A DNA stretch of 64,000 nucleotides from Hofstenia miamia (GCA_004352715.1 SCFE01000019.1:2089545-2153544); one strand, 5' to 3'. Shown: positions 28,903 through 42,259, numbered from the stretch's first letter. Notes: generated by a model from the letters alone, not told the origin. Program-made: numbers and translations.

Positions 28903-30462
28903 GTGAGTGCGTCAGAGCAAGGATGTTCTAGGATAAATCAAAAAATTGATAATTGGATTAAGTATATTAATGAAAAATCCTCTGGGAATTTTGGTGACTA
29001 CAAAAAGGCACGTAACTTATGCAACATAACAATTAAAAATTCGTACAATCAATATTATAAATCAAAATTTGAAAAAATGGATACTCAAAGGTCAAAATTT
29101 ATATTTATAAATTTATTGCTTATCAAAAAAACAAAAGCTTTACTTCTGTAGAAGAAATTCATCATAGTGGCGAAACAATAAATAATACTAAAGAAATTTG
29201 TACAATGCTTAATAAAGTTTTTAAAAATCTACACAACTACGATGGAGAAAACATAAAATATAACTAAGATGAAAGAGTTGAAACTTTTACAGGAAAATTT
29301 AGCTTCATTATGTAACAAAATTCCTTTATTAATGAGACATTTTCAAATTGGATTGAAATCAAAAGAGGTGTTTCATAGGGAACAATATTAAGTCCCTTGC
29401 TTTTTAATATATATGTTAATGATTTAAGTAATTACACTAATTGTCATGCTATTCAATACGCTGATGACACTGCTATTTTGCTCAAATATATCGATTAAAA
29501 ATGCAATCATAAAAATTGAAGATGACAGTGCTAAAATATCTCACTATTTTGCCTCACTGAAATTGCGTGTTAATCCGACCAAAACTCAATTATGTATTAT
29601 AAAATCAAAAGCTAATTCCAAAAATTGTTCTCAACAGAAGCTAAACTTTAATGACACCCAAATAGAGCAAGTGGATAAATTTAAATACTTGGGAGTTACA
29701 TTTGACTCATTACCTACCTTTCAAAAGCAATTTAACATAATCATTAAACAAAAGGCACTCAGCAGTTCCCTACAAAAGCTAAAATTCAGTTAATCCATGT
29801 TATAGTTTTAAGTCATTTTTATTATGGCAGTGTACTTTATACGGATGTAAATGAAAAGTTCCTTAAGAAAATTAATACACAGTTAAGATGCTCAATGAAA
29901 TTAGTAATGAACAACTATTCTGATATAAAAAATATTATATACAAAAACTACAGTAAAAATTTCTTAAATCCTCAATGCCTAATTCAGATAAATGTATTAA
30001 CAACATTTTATAAGATTGTAAACAACATCAACTCCTCTGATAAAATAAATTTCCCAATCTCAGTAAAATCACACACCTAAATACACACACTTGAAATATT
30101 AAACTAGTTTTTTATAAAAAATATGATAAAAAATTCATTCATAAAATACATCTATAAATCTTTGGAATCATTTACCTAGAGAATTAAAGTTACTGACTAA
30201 TTTAAAGATATTTAAAAAGAATGTCAAGCAATAATTCTAGAAAAAAATAAGTAAATTCAAATGGAGAGGTTTCAAATTTTACAACCAGGATTATTCAACA
30301 AACAGAAATTAAAATACAATAGCCCAATCATGAAATTGTTTATTTTATATTATTTTTTGTACAGTTTATTGCCGCTTTCATTGTTGCTATCAGTATAATT
30401 ATATAGTCAAGGTAGTTTCTGAATAAAGATTTCTTCTTCATCTTCTTCTTCCTCTTCAATCC
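28903..30462 (+). pseudogene. Decayed LINE with (TTC)n tail
   Basis: A plus-strand LINE remnant. The frame at 28903 reads a basic pre-RT linker (YKKARNLCNITIKNSYNQYY). The RT core near 29350-29480 reads RGVS, stop, GTILSPLLFNIYVNDLSN and YADD, so a stop replaces the Gln-like position of motif B. After a frameshift, 29446-29793 holds the thumb motif DKFKYLGVTFDSL. The element ends with a TTCTTC-rich tail at about 30428-30462. A 3' UTR-like motif, GGAGAGGTTTCAAATTT, recurs at about 30262 and 30560, suggesting a second, shorter 3' fragment. Confidence 0.75.
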
Positions 30463-30911
30463 GTTGTTGGAATGAATTGCAAATAGAAACTAAGAAGGCC
30501 TAGTCTCTAAAAACACAATTATTTAAATCACATAGGCCTGAATTTTTCGAATATAAGTGGAGAGGTTTCAAATTTATGAACACTGACTATAGTACAAAAG
30601 AAATTGAAATACAGTGATTAAAGTGTAATTAAAATTTTCTTGTAAATTCTGTATATACTGGGTCATTATAAAATAACACAATTGCTAATATTTTTAGGAA
30701 CACAACATTTATTAGAAAGTGACGTGTATATTCAGGTAGTATAAATATGCAGATTACTAATAATAATTAAATTTATCAATTTAATTTAAAACAATTTAAC
30801 TAATCTTTAACATCAAACAATTTATCACACAAGGAAATCATCCAAAGAATCTATCTCAGAAAATTCCAAAAACTGCTAATATGAAAAGAAAAAAGAAAAC
30901 TGCATTGCTAA

Positions 30912-32127
30912 TAATTCGCCAGTCGCCATCCTACCAAAGGCATGTCCTGTTCCGGGTTGCCAAACCTTTCCAACATCTTCCATGATGACACACCACCTTG
31001 AAAGACATGTTCAAGGCCTCATCAAAGGCACTGTACCTGAGCAATGGCAGGTGGCCAACAAGATAAGATAAGATAAGATAAGATAATCTATATTCATTTG
31101 AGTTTTTTTACAATATTTTACTGATATTTCAAATGAATAGCGTCATTAACTACCATGTACAAAAAAATGAATAATAGCAAAAATGAAATAAATAAAACAA
31201 CACTGACTAAAAAATACACTGACTACGGATAGCTTACTAATTTCGATTTATTGTATGATAGTTATTATAAAATTTAAATCCTATCCATGAGGTTTGCTTG
31301 CACTTGTGGGAGCATTCTTGCTGAGTTGAGATGCAATAACCACTTAACCTACCTCGAATGATCCTGTCGTAATATTGGATAACACTCAGGAAACCTTTAA
31401 GATGCCAACACTGGCTGAAGTGTTTTCTCTTAATAAGCCCAACCTCAAAGTTGTTCCACAAGACTCTAGACAAAAATATGTGAAAATCTTTTTAGATGCT
31501 CTCAGGGATGTTCAGTTCACCAATAGTATTGAAGCTTGGACCCGGTTTTTCATGCTCCCCAAGTGTGTGTTACCCTCAATGAAAAGAGCTGGTAAAAGAC
31601 ACAAACTGCCTGTCATTAGCGAGTAGTGCGATCAATGGGCAAATGGTAAGCACATGGAACTCTGGGAAAGGCCAAAGCCACTACGTCAAAGCCACAAAGG
31701 ACCAAACAAGTGAATTCAACAAGCAAAAAACAAGAACTCAAATGAGAAGCTGCTGTTTCTTTTACTAGAGATGGTTTATTTGGAAAAGCATGTCGTTTAC
31801 TTCCTTCCAGTGGCCTGGCCCCCAACAATGACCATACATGCCACCTCCTGAAGGGGAAGCATCCTAGTGCATCTTGTACTGCCAACCAAGCAAAGCATTT
31901 TCCTTCCTGGTAGTTTTGATATATCTCAGGCCATTTGTTCATTTCCCAAAGACATGGCTTGCATACCTACTGGTACATGGAACAACTTTGTTATCAGTCA
32001 TATTATCAACATCTTGCTTTCCGGAAAAGCGGCTCTGGAAATTGCCCCTTTTGTCGCTGGTGCTAGTATCACTGCCCTCCAAAAGAGAGCAACTGATTTT
32101 CGTCCGATAGCAGTGGGTGAGGTCCTA
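30912..32127 (+). pseudogene. Retroelement 5' half: zinc finger and start of RT (QGDPL/YLDDG class)
   Basis: Frame 30912-31062 encodes a C2H2-like finger (ACPVPGCQTFPTSSMMTHHL then ERH) and VPEQWQVANK. It is followed by a GATAA microsatellite and AT-rich sequence. Frame 31375-31626 gives RFFMLPKCVLPSMKRAGKRH, and 32013-32127 gives LEIAPFVAGASITALQKR and FRPIAVGEVL, the RT start. Intermediate parts are shifted in frame (about 31616-31942). The reading stops where the Polinton begins and resumes at 47878, so this is the left half of one interrupted element. A close relative lies at 52464-54300. Confidence 0.75.
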
Positions 32128-32254
32128 AGTAGTTATGGGGGCCAAGACAAGAACACACAAAAACGCTTCTGATTGGTCGAGAGCTTATGACGTCACATGT
32201 CACGTGACAGATGATGAATATCGGAGACTTGTTTAAGTGCTGACTCATCTACTT
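32128..32254 (+). repeat. Polinton left terminal inverted repeat
   Basis: This 127-bp core is nearly identical to the reverse complement of 47744-47871. Weaker similarity extends to about 32400. It contains TGACGTCA (a CRE-type palindrome) and TCACGTGA (an E-box palindrome) within about 20 bp. Confidence 0.93.
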
Positions 32255-32405
32255 AAAAAAGGTTGATTAACAACTCACTATTTGATTTTTTGACAGCTTG
32301 CTAATGGAATTCACAGCTCACAAAGTGCATTTGACAGGTCTTAATGGATTTCAATTAGTGATTCATGATACTTTTTTAATTGATTTTGTAGTGATTCATT
32401 TACAT

Positions 32406-34387
32406 GTTGGCGGCCAATTTAATTGTTTGATATAATGATGACTAATTTCATTTTGCTAATATCACAATTGTTTGCATACATTGAATTTTGTAAAATATTC
32501 CTTGTTATCACACATTTCGTTTTCATCAATGCAGTACACTATCAATTTTCCATATTTTGAAAAGCTTACATGCACAGTGTTTATTTCGTTTTTCGGGAAA
32601 ACAAACTATTTGAAGATGCCTCAATAATACATGTAGAACAAATTAAACATTTTAGTTAAACAAAAGAGATTGCATTTCAATGTAACAAATAATGTTTAGA
32701 CATTAGTAAAAATACAATAACTTGTAAATAGGTAAAACATGAATTTTATATACAAAGTAAAAATATTCCATTTCATTATCCAACTATGCAAAACCAATTT
32801 AATCATCCATCGATAACGCATTTGTAAAAGTTTTTTAAACAAAAGAGATTACAACAGTTTTTAATGTAATAATAATAGTGTCAGAAATTTTTTGGAGAGA
32901 TTAAAAAATACAATGTCTAGTATACCACATTAAAAAAGATTTTTCAAATATAAAAACTAGATATTTAAGTGAGCATGGTAAAGCCCACATTTTTAAAAAC
33001 AAAACAAAACATCTATATTATACACCTTCCAGTTATAATAATGGTAAATTACACTAAAAATTTCGTCTATTGCATTAGTCTATCACCGCCAATGTTGATG
33101 TAAGTTCATATATTGTCGTCAACCACCATCATCATTTCCCATGCATAGATAATTTTCAATGAGGGTTGTTCATCTGACGAGTGTTGAGAATCAAAAAACG
33201 TCCAACAAAAATATATCTAAGTGCGATATAAGAGATATGCATTTTACAAAATTAAATAAATGTGTCAACTATTGTTTATGTGTATTAAGAATGCTATATA
33301 ATAAAATAAACACATATATAAATTAAATTGAGCAGGAGACCTAATAAGTGTTATAATGTATTTCTAATGGCAAATCTATGCAATATACAACAATAGGTTT
33401 TATGACTGGAAATGCTCTCTTTATTGTGAAATTGCTTTTTAATGCCAAATTGGAAACTGCAATTGTCTAAAAGCAGAATAAAGATGCGTTTAATATAAAA
33501 TTATCCATACCAAGTTGTATGTCTTCTCAAAAGCTCCTAACAATGATAACAGCTAAATTGGATTTCTAATGCAATTCCCACCATCTGCTTATGGAGTATG
33601 TTGGGAGAAAGTGCATACAGTGTGCTAAACTCCAAGTTAATTAGAGAGAGAGAAATCAATGCCTACCACTATTTCTTTTTGCAAATATACACGCACACGG
33701 CGGAGGATTGACTGTATGTGACTTGAGAAGTGAAGGCAATTTTCAAATGATGCATTACGTAGCAATAGAACATGCATCTTAGTGAAATGTTTATGGTGTA
33801 GAGACATTCTTCAACTGATAAACTGCAGAAAATCATAATTAGTAGCAAACACAGCTAAATATGGTTGTTAATTTATTACATGTGTAAAATGCACATACAC
33901 TGGTTGTTGGAGGCATTTACATAGAGAGGCATTTTTTTTGTTCAATACAAGTGGGGCATCATAAAATGGTGACAGACAGCTAAATATTTTCATTAATTTT
34001 ATTATAAATTAAAATGATTATACCTTTGTTATAGTTGAGTTCAGCATAGAGGCGTTTTTTTCAACTGATAGAGTATGATAAAATGACAGGAGGCAGAGCT
34101 AAATTTTTCCATTAATTTTTTTATATATATATTAAAAATATACATACGCCTTTGTTGTGGTGGAAATTTAACCCAGAGGTGGACTTTGCAAAAGTATGGA
34201 TGAATAGAGGGGGATGCAATGTATTGGAAATGATGAAAATTATTTACAACATCTAAGCAAGTAAAAGGTTGCTAACAATAAATTCACCAATTTCATTTAC
34301 CATATACAGAAACTTGGAGCAACTACAGAGGCAGAGCAAGATGGCAGAGGCAATTCACTATCACGGATCTAGGAAATATTAAATTTG
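32406..34387. other. Polinton left interior, nothing recognised
   Basis: About 2 kb of AT-rich sequence with no ORF above 60 codons. Short similar blocks recur near 33900-34160 (TGTTGGAGGCATTTACATAG-like and AGAGGCATTTTTT/AGAGGCGTTTTTT). It may be decayed coding sequence or 3' exons of the polymerase gene. Confidence 0.35.
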
Positions 34388-37300
34388 TGTGGAAAATAAT
34401 TTTCATATACCTAAATGAGGTCCTTTGCTGCTACTGCTTGTAGATGGTTCATTTATAGAGCATTTAATTGAAGGTTGAGGAATATCTAAATGAAAAATTA
34501 GTGAAAAATACATGTAAATTCAGTCTATACCTTTATGACCATAAGGCAAACTTTGGTAATGATCCACCAGATATCTCTTATCATCATAGGGTGTTAGCAC
34601 CACTTTATTCATCCTCTCAATAGAGATATCTTGGTTATGACTCTGTATCATTACCATTTCTCGCCGCAGAATTTCTTCACCATCCAAAATTCATTTGAAG
34701 ACGTTGAAATTCAAGGTCTTCTTCACAATACCTGTAATTCCCTTTGCACTAGATTTAAGGTCGACACCCCCACTATTTGCACATATATATTGGACAGAAT
34801 ACATTTTTGATTTTAATGCCACCACTTGTGTTAGTATTCTGCCAGCCACCTCATCCTTCACCTTTAAATAAGTTTTCTTATTTGCCTCACTAAACAATGG
34901 TGAATCTTTCAGATAATTAGAAAAGTCAAAATGGCTGGCTATTGCTGGCAATTCATTATACACATTTTTGCTCTTTATTTTATAGAGGAGAGAGTCTGTG
35001 TCACTGTATAATAGGGAAATGCGATTCTTAAATGCCTCCTTCATGATATTATAGTGGAATCAAAACATTTGTAATTTGGACACATCTAAAATAGTTTGGC
35101 CAATATAATTTGGCTTCGTCCACTTGATCTCTTTATGCTGTAACATGACCTGCACTAGATTTTCAAAATTATATTGAATGACTTAAATTTGGGTGTCTTA
35201 ATTAATTTTTCAGCAGCCTCCCAATTACCAACAAACTTGACTCTGCATTGTTTTCTAAGAGATTCCATAGTCTTCCCAAATACTGTGTTTGACATTAATT
35301 TATAAAAATTCTTTTCAAAGTCATTCTTGGCAGCTTTTCTTTTCATTGTATTTAAATCACTGTAGGGCTTTAAAAATTGTGATTGCTGGAACTGCAATGC
35401 TTTGTGGAATTTTGTCACTTTTAGACCCTGTGCAATATAAAATTTGAGAACTTCATAATGTACTATGTATTCTTTTTTATTGAAAAATGTTTGCATTAAT
35501 TTTGGTACTTTTCCTGTCTTTAAATTTAATGTGGTTTTTATATGTTTTTGGCATGGCAACAACAATTCATCACCCACACACATTTTATGCAGAGCAGAGT
35601 GTTCTCCATGCAGATGTGATGGATAATGCAGGTCAACCATAACCAGATAGCCTCTGTCTGCCTCTGATGGTGTAGCAAGTATATTTTCTAGACTCTCATC
35701 TGTCCAGCATAGGCCTCCAGTGGGTAAAAACTCACACATAGAAGCTCCATATAATTCATGTCTAAAAAGAGAGAATATGTGGAGTCTTTCCCACTATCAT
35801 AACCCTCCACCATTGGGTTATTTGCTTTAAAATAGCAACTTGAATAAATGCTGGACATGCCTCCTCTAATTCCATTTTCAATAAATTCCAGCTGATCCAG
35901 ATTGGCAATAGGGTCCAATGACGTCTGTGTGTACTTCAGCATTGCATTCCAGCTATAATTTGAAATTGTGAAGAAGTGCACAGGGTCTAGCTTGTATGTT
36001 TCCATGCTCTCCAACCTAAATTCTCTAATTACATCGCCAAGTAAGAGGGTGTCTGCCTCCAAATAATTATTATGGTAGTATTTAAGTGTCTGACAGCCTC
36101 CTTTTACCCAGGTATGTTCCCACTCAAAGTCCAGTTCTTCCTGTGTTATAGATGTTTCCCCAGTCAATCAGTTCTTCCAGTGGACCAAGTCTGGAAGCTT
36201 TGTATCACCAAATTTCTCAAAACTATCTAAATAATCATAACACAGCACACCTTTTCCTCTGCTGAATGCCTCTGCTTTTTCATCATCCATGCCTGCACGT
36301 AAAAATTTATAATTATCACTGCCAATGTTCTTTGTTAGGTTGGAGAGACTATCTGTTATAAAGTGATAAGAGTCTAGAAATTGTAATTCTTCATACAAAC
36401 ATTTACTTACATTATTTTTATCTTTATAATATTGTACGGGAATTGATAAACTAAGTGACAACATGTTTTCACTAGTGCAGAGAATACAACTTAATTTTTC
36501 GCCTTCCCTCAATTTTAAAGTTTTCAATAAAATATGGAAGTCATAATGGGATGTGTTATGTGCAAATATGGGGGTGAAATTAGGTGATCTATGCAATATA
36601 TTACAGTCACTATGGGCAACACCTCTAATTTTACCACTATAGTGACAATGGTCTATTACTTTTTTCAAAGTTGCCTCAAATGGTTTTTCACAAAATACAC
36701 AGGATGTTGCATTTGCCAGCATTCTTGTTCATTCACCATGTGTAATTTGTAGTATGCGATGTTTTTGCTTTGCCTCAAATGAATCATGTGCAATTTTTCT
36801 AAGGTGGTTCCATGCATTCTGCATGCATTCCTTGCCAGAAAAGACTTTGGAAGAAAGCAGCTCCTTTTCCATCATTGTTGCAATGCAAATACCAGAGGGT
36901 TTCTGCCTCACTTCCTGCACTATATATCTGGTGGCTGGATTAGGTAGGGGACCATACACTTTTTCTGAAATCGTTTCTATATCAAATGTGGCCATTAGTG
37001 GTATGTAGTTTTTCACCCCATAATTTTTAAACTTAATTTTTTCCAACTGACTGGGGAATGTAATTTCAGGTTCAGTGGATCCATTGCATTTCTTCTGGTG
37101 TTTTACCAAATTTGCACTAGTTTCAAAACCAGATATACACTTTGAACAGAAAAATCCATTTAAAAAAGCGTAGACAAGCATTCAAATTTGTTATGGCCAC
37201 ATAATGACTACTTCTGTCTCTTTCAATTAACATCAAGTTTGCATTTTTCTCATAGTCCTTCTCTGATACATATGCAGGAACCAAAGTCTGATCATCATTT

Positions 37301-38075
37301 AGCGCATAGACATTAACATTAATTTGGTTAAGGTCCTCAAAAACACAGACATCATTTACAGAGAGCGGGAAAGAGAGACCGTTAACATTTAATGTATGCT
37401 TGAATTTATTTAAATTAGTTACTCTATCTCAATTTTTAATTTCTGGATGCAAACATGCCAAAATTGCATACAAAAAGTATTGGTTGGATTTTTCTGTCTT
37501 TGGGTTTACCAGGAAATGGTTCTTCTTTAGATAATCTGGTAGCAGGATACATGTTCCAGTGTGGGTTGGTCTATACTTGATGATGTGTAGCCCTACATTG
37601 TTTATATTTCTCACAACCCAGTTTGATCTGTTATTTGCAAAATGACTCACTTCTCTTCATCTCCATCTGCTCTCAATAGTTCGACCTCAGAAGTTAAATA
37701 AACTTTGGCAGAGTAATGCTTGGCCACGTCTTCTTTAATAATTTTTGTAATAGATGGGTGGGCAAGGTGAAATGGTGAATAAATGTCCAATGCATTTAAT
37801 AGCTGGCTCACAAAACAGGCAAAGCTCCCCTTACACACTGTATTAGACTTATGCAAAATAATCTCATTGATGGAAGGTGGTGCTGATCATTCATGAACAA
37901 CTGTAATGTGTTCAGAAAACTATTTCTCATTATGGAAGAATAATTTGCATTCAGTGCATAGATACACCCATGATTTTTTATGTTTCCTATTTATATGACC
38001 TTCTAATGCATGGGTTTTGGCTGGTATATGTACAATGAGTGCTTTGAAAAATGAGGGGTTGACCAACACTGCTTG
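34388..38075 (-). pseudogene. polB: Polinton protein-primed DNA polymerase B, broken
   Basis: Read right to left: a C2H2-like finger near 38070-37930, N-terminal part at 37856-37429 (RPTHTGTCILLPDYLKKN), ALNDDQTLVPAYVSEKDYEK (about 37290), a CX2C...H finger (CSKCISGFETSANLVKHQKK), the exonuclease I motif ATFDIETI, a Cys-His cluster (VIDHCHYSGKIRGVAHSDCN), FAHNTSHYDFHILLKTL (exonuclease II), polymerase motif A region (LDMNYMELL), motif B (KLMSNTVFGKTMESL) and motif C with catalytic YSDTDS near 35000. The C-terminus reads TPYDDKRYLVDHYQSLPYGH, then possible short exons to 34388. Breaks are in-frame TGA at about 36727 and 36168, and frameshifts near 35745 and 35100. Catalytic residues survive. 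Protein priming is inferred from family. Confidence 0.9.
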
Positions 38076-38659
38076 TAGAACTAAATTTAAAAATTTTTAG
38101 CAAAGTGGGAGTGGAAGGATGGTTGCTATATTTATAGAGTAGTATGCATTCTTGGAAAAAGTATTTACATTGGTTACAGCTTACTCAATGCAAAAACACA
38201 CTAATTTTTTTCATCACAAATATGTATAGCAACATTATAGGTGAAAATGGCAATGCATTGTAATTGATAATACCCAGATAAAAAATCATATAAAATGCAT
38301 GCATTATTTAAAACAAATTTAAATTAAGCTAAATAAACCAGTGGTAAAACCTTACATTATTTAAAAACTCTTTTAAACAAAATTACATTTAACTAAATAA
38401 ATAACATCTCAAAATCACCCACAAAAAACAGGGTGTTAGATAAAAAATTGTCAGTGTAATGTTAAATAGATATTTATGCATGCATCAACAAAAATAAACA
38501 TTTAATAATGGTAACTCTCTCTTCCTGTAAGACGCCAATTACATTTAAAATGTGTATTGAGGAAACACTGAATGATTAATTGAGCATGCAAATATTTTAA
38601 AAATAAAGAGAGAGAACAATCTTATAATATGTTAACTTAATAAATTGCAAATGAGGAGA

Positions 38660-39036
38660 CATGCACTATCTATAATGTGTGATAAAGAATTTCTCTCCAA
38701 CCAAGTTAACTTTGGAAGACATCATCTGATCAACTTGACCCTCAAAATTTTGAGACCAGTCCTCAAAATATTCTTGTTCTTCTGGGATATTATCAAATCT
38801 AAAAAAATTTGATTAATACAAAAAACATATATTACACATTTTTCTAGAATAATATTTAAAATATAATTTTATGAATACAATAAAAAGTTCTTAGATAATA
38901 TATTTTACAAAAGAATGTCTTATATGGTTTCATCAAAGCTAATTTCTGAGTCACTTTTATAAAGGGTTTCTTCTATGATTTGCTCATATTTGGCGTTCCA
39001 GCCAGAGAGAAAATCAGACACATTAATGAAAGACAT
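38660..39036 (-). pseudogene. Inverted third copy of the 99-residue Polinton gene
   Basis: From ATG at 39036 leftward the frame reads MSFINVSDFLSGWNAKYEQI and KSDSEISFDETI. It then hits TAA because the splice donor GTAAGA of the other two copies is ATAAGA here. The second-exon equivalent at about 38795-38665 still reads FDNIPEEQEYFEDWSQNF, but its C-terminus differs from the other copies. Loss of the canonical donor would truncate the product unless an AT-AG junction is used. Confidence 0.7.
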
Positions 39037-39818
39037 TTTAAAGTATGTTGAAAACAAAGTGCTTTTAACCAAAGTTGAAATGATAATGAACAATGATAAT
39101 AAAAATTTAAATGCAGGAGACATTGAGTTTTGATTGGATGGAGAATATCCAATTAGCAATAAGTAAAATCAATTAGGGGAAACTTTTGTGATAAACTCGA
39201 TTCATGGTATGTACAAATCTCAAGTAGGTGAGTTTACGCAAAAAAGGCTTTTAACTAATTCTCCAAGAAAAGCTTTTAAAATGTCAAGTTTTCACATGAT
39301 TGACAGGTTCTCTTTGTGGGTTTCCAGATGTGGTAAAAAAATGATTTTAAATTGAGTATACTTGAATGTGACAGGTTAAAAGTTTTTGTCAAAAACATTG
39401 CTAATGTGTTTCTAGGCATTTTTTGCAAAAAACCCTGGCTGAAAAAATTTAAGCATAATGGTAATTCTTTACTTAGCCCTGAGTCATGTAAACAGATTCT
39501 CAGCTCTTAGCATAGTGTTAAGTAAATCTATAAGCACATAGATACAATATGCTATGAGGAAACCAAGTGTAATCTAAAAACATGATTCTTTTATAGGAGA
39601 AGGTGGAAACTGTAAATTGATATTAAGATAAACTAGATACATGGGTGTGCACACATAACAGATATTTTATAATATTCTAACAATGTTGGCAAATGAATTA
39701 ATCACATTAGTTGATGATTGGATCAAATAAATTAAGTTATTTTTGATTGGTTTATATGCTAAAAGTTTGTAATAAATAACTTGTGCTTTGAATACTTTTT
39801 TCAATTTTAAATTCAGCA
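39037..39818. promoter_or_regulatory. Intergenic region between divergent Polinton genes
   Basis: About 780 bp separates the minus-strand small gene (start 39036) from a plus-strand ORF (start 39819). The same sequence occurs inverted at 41073-41845. Divergent starts imply a shared promoter region. I could not pick out a convincing TATA position. Confidence 0.4.
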
Positions 39819-40072
39819 ATGACTTCAAAAGCTGCTAGCAAATCTTGTGCTAAAAAATCTAGCAAAGTTACAAAGAGCAAACAAGAGGAACTCTCACAAC
39901 CCAAAAAATACATTTTAAAGCCAGTATTACCAAACACTGTGTATTCTGTAAACACTGTGTGTAATGTAGTTCAACTGGAGATGGTCAACAGCCTCAATGC
40001 AATTTCCAAAGAATGTCTGATGAAATATATCTCTGTTAGAGAATTAAAAATTGGTGTGTGGCAAAAAATACA
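39819..40072 (+). CDS. Polinton ORF, 5' part only (cut by gap)
   Basis: ATG at 39819 opens 84 codons to the gap. There is a basic Ser/Lys N-terminus (SKAASKSCAKKSSKVTKSK), then ILKPVLPNTVYSVNTVCNVV and YISVRELKIGVWQKI. I do not recognise it. A basic N-terminal tail and position inside a Polinton would suit a DNA-binding or structural protein, but that is inference. Confidence 0.55.
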
Positions 40073-41072
40073 NNNNNNNNNNNNNNNNNNNNNNNNNNNN
40101 NNNNNNNNNNNNNNNNNNNNNNNNNNNNNNNNNNNNNNNNNNNNNNNNNNNNNNNNNNNNNNNNNNNNNNNNNNNNNNNNNNNNNNNNNNNNNNNNNNNN
40201 NNNNNNNNNNNNNNNNNNNNNNNNNNNNNNNNNNNNNNNNNNNNNNNNNNNNNNNNNNNNNNNNNNNNNNNNNNNNNNNNNNNNNNNNNNNNNNNNNNNN
40301 NNNNNNNNNNNNNNNNNNNNNNNNNNNNNNNNNNNNNNNNNNNNNNNNNNNNNNNNNNNNNNNNNNNNNNNNNNNNNNNNNNNNNNNNNNNNNNNNNNNN
40401 NNNNNNNNNNNNNNNNNNNNNNNNNNNNNNNNNNNNNNNNNNNNNNNNNNNNNNNNNNNNNNNNNNNNNNNNNNNNNNNNNNNNNNNNNNNNNNNNNNNN
40501 NNNNNNNNNNNNNNNNNNNNNNNNNNNNNNNNNNNNNNNNNNNNNNNNNNNNNNNNNNNNNNNNNNNNNNNNNNNNNNNNNNNNNNNNNNNNNNNNNNNN
40601 NNNNNNNNNNNNNNNNNNNNNNNNNNNNNNNNNNNNNNNNNNNNNNNNNNNNNNNNNNNNNNNNNNNNNNNNNNNNNNNNNNNNNNNNNNNNNNNNNNNN
40701 NNNNNNNNNNNNNNNNNNNNNNNNNNNNNNNNNNNNNNNNNNNNNNNNNNNNNNNNNNNNNNNNNNNNNNNNNNNNNNNNNNNNNNNNNNNNNNNNNNNN
40801 NNNNNNNNNNNNNNNNNNNNNNNNNNNNNNNNNNNNNNNNNNNNNNNNNNNNNNNNNNNNNNNNNNNNNNNNNNNNNNNNNNNNNNNNNNNNNNNNNNNN
40901 NNNNNNNNNNNNNNNNNNNNNNNNNNNNNNNNNNNNNNNNNNNNNNNNNNNNNNNNNNNNNNNNNNNNNNNNNNNNNNNNNNNNNNNNNNNNNNNNNNNN
41001 NNNNNNNNNNNNNNNNNNNNNNNNNNNNNNNNNNNNNNNNNNNNNNNNNNNNNNNNNNNNNNNNNNNNNNNN
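40073..41072. other. Scaffold gap of exactly 1000 N
   Basis: It lies at the centre of a large inverted repeat (38690-39790 against 41073-42140), so the join across it may be wrong. Confidence 0.99.
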
Positions 41073-41844
41073 CAAAGCACAAGTTATTTATTACAAAGTT
41101 TTAGCATACAAACCAATCAAAAATAACTCAATTCATTTGATCCAATCATCAACTAATGTGATTAATTCATTTTCCAATGTTGTTAGAATATTATAAAATA
41201 TCTGTTATATGTGTACACCCATGTATCTAGTTTATCCTAATATCAATTTACCATTTCCACCTTCTTCTATAAAGAATAATGTTTTAGATTATAAAATTCC
41301 TGGCTTCCACATAGCATATTGTATCTATGTGCCTATAGATTTACTTAACACTATGCTAAGAACTGAGAAACTGTTTACATGACTTGGGGCTAATGAAAGA
41401 ATTACAACCATGCTTAAAATTTTCCAGGGTTTTTTAAAAAAAAGCCTAGAAACACATTAGCGATGTTTTTGACAGAAGCTTTTAATCTGTCACATTCAAG
41501 TGTATTCAATTTAAAGTCTTTTTATTACCACCTCCAGAAACCTGGAAAGAGAATCTATCAATCACGCAAAAAACTCGACATTTTTAAAACCTTTTCTTGG
41601 GGAACCTGTCAACATATCAAATTATTTAAAAGCTTTTTCACATAAACCCCGCCTACTTGAGATTTTTAAGTACTGTGAATTGACTTTATTGCAAAAGTTC
41701 CCCTAATTGATTTTACTTATCACTAATTGGATATTCTCCAACCAATCAGAACTTGATGTCTCCCGCATTCTTAAATTTTTATTATCGAATTCTATTCTCA
41801 TTTTAACTTTGGTTAAAAGCAGTTTGTTTTCAACTTATCTTAAA

Positions 41845-42259
41845 ATGTCTTTCATTAATGTATCCGAATTTCTCTCTGGCTGGAATGCCCAGTATGAGCA
41901 AATCATACAAGAAACCCTTTACAAGAGTGACTCAGAAATTAGCTTCGACAAAACCATGTAAGACATTCTTTTGTAAAATATATTATCTAAGAACTTTTTA
42001 TTATATTCATAAAATTATATTTTAATCTAGAAAAATGTGTAATGTTTTTTTCTATTAAACAAATTTTTTTAGCTTTGATAACATCCCAGAAGGAGAAGAA
42101 GAAAATTTTGAGCACTGGTCGCAAAATTTCGAAAACCAGGTCAAGGAAATGATGTCTAGTTACAAGAACCAAACTGGATCTGGTGATCTCATCCAAACCT
42201 CAACTAAAAAACTCCGATGCCTGAAAACAGTGTTTCAAACACTTGAGTACATAATATAG
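41845..42259 (+). CDS. Spliced 99-residue Polinton gene, copy A
   Basis: Exon 1 is 41845-41957 (MSFINVSEFLSGWNAQYEQI, KSDSEISFDKT). The donor is GTAAGA at 41958, the 115-bp intron ends in TTTTTTTAG, and exon 2 is 42073-42259 (FDNIPEGEEENFEHWSQNF, VKEMMSSYKN, LRCLKTVFQTLEYII, stop). The 113 + 187 nt join in frame. The product is acidic in the middle with a hydrophobic end. I recognise no domain. Conservation of both exons in three copies argues it is a real gene. Confidence 0.7.

Noticed and set aside
31616-32110. Overlapping ORFs on both strands at 31616-32110
   Set aside because: Only the plus-strand frame with FRPIAVGE fits RT homology; the others are shadows.
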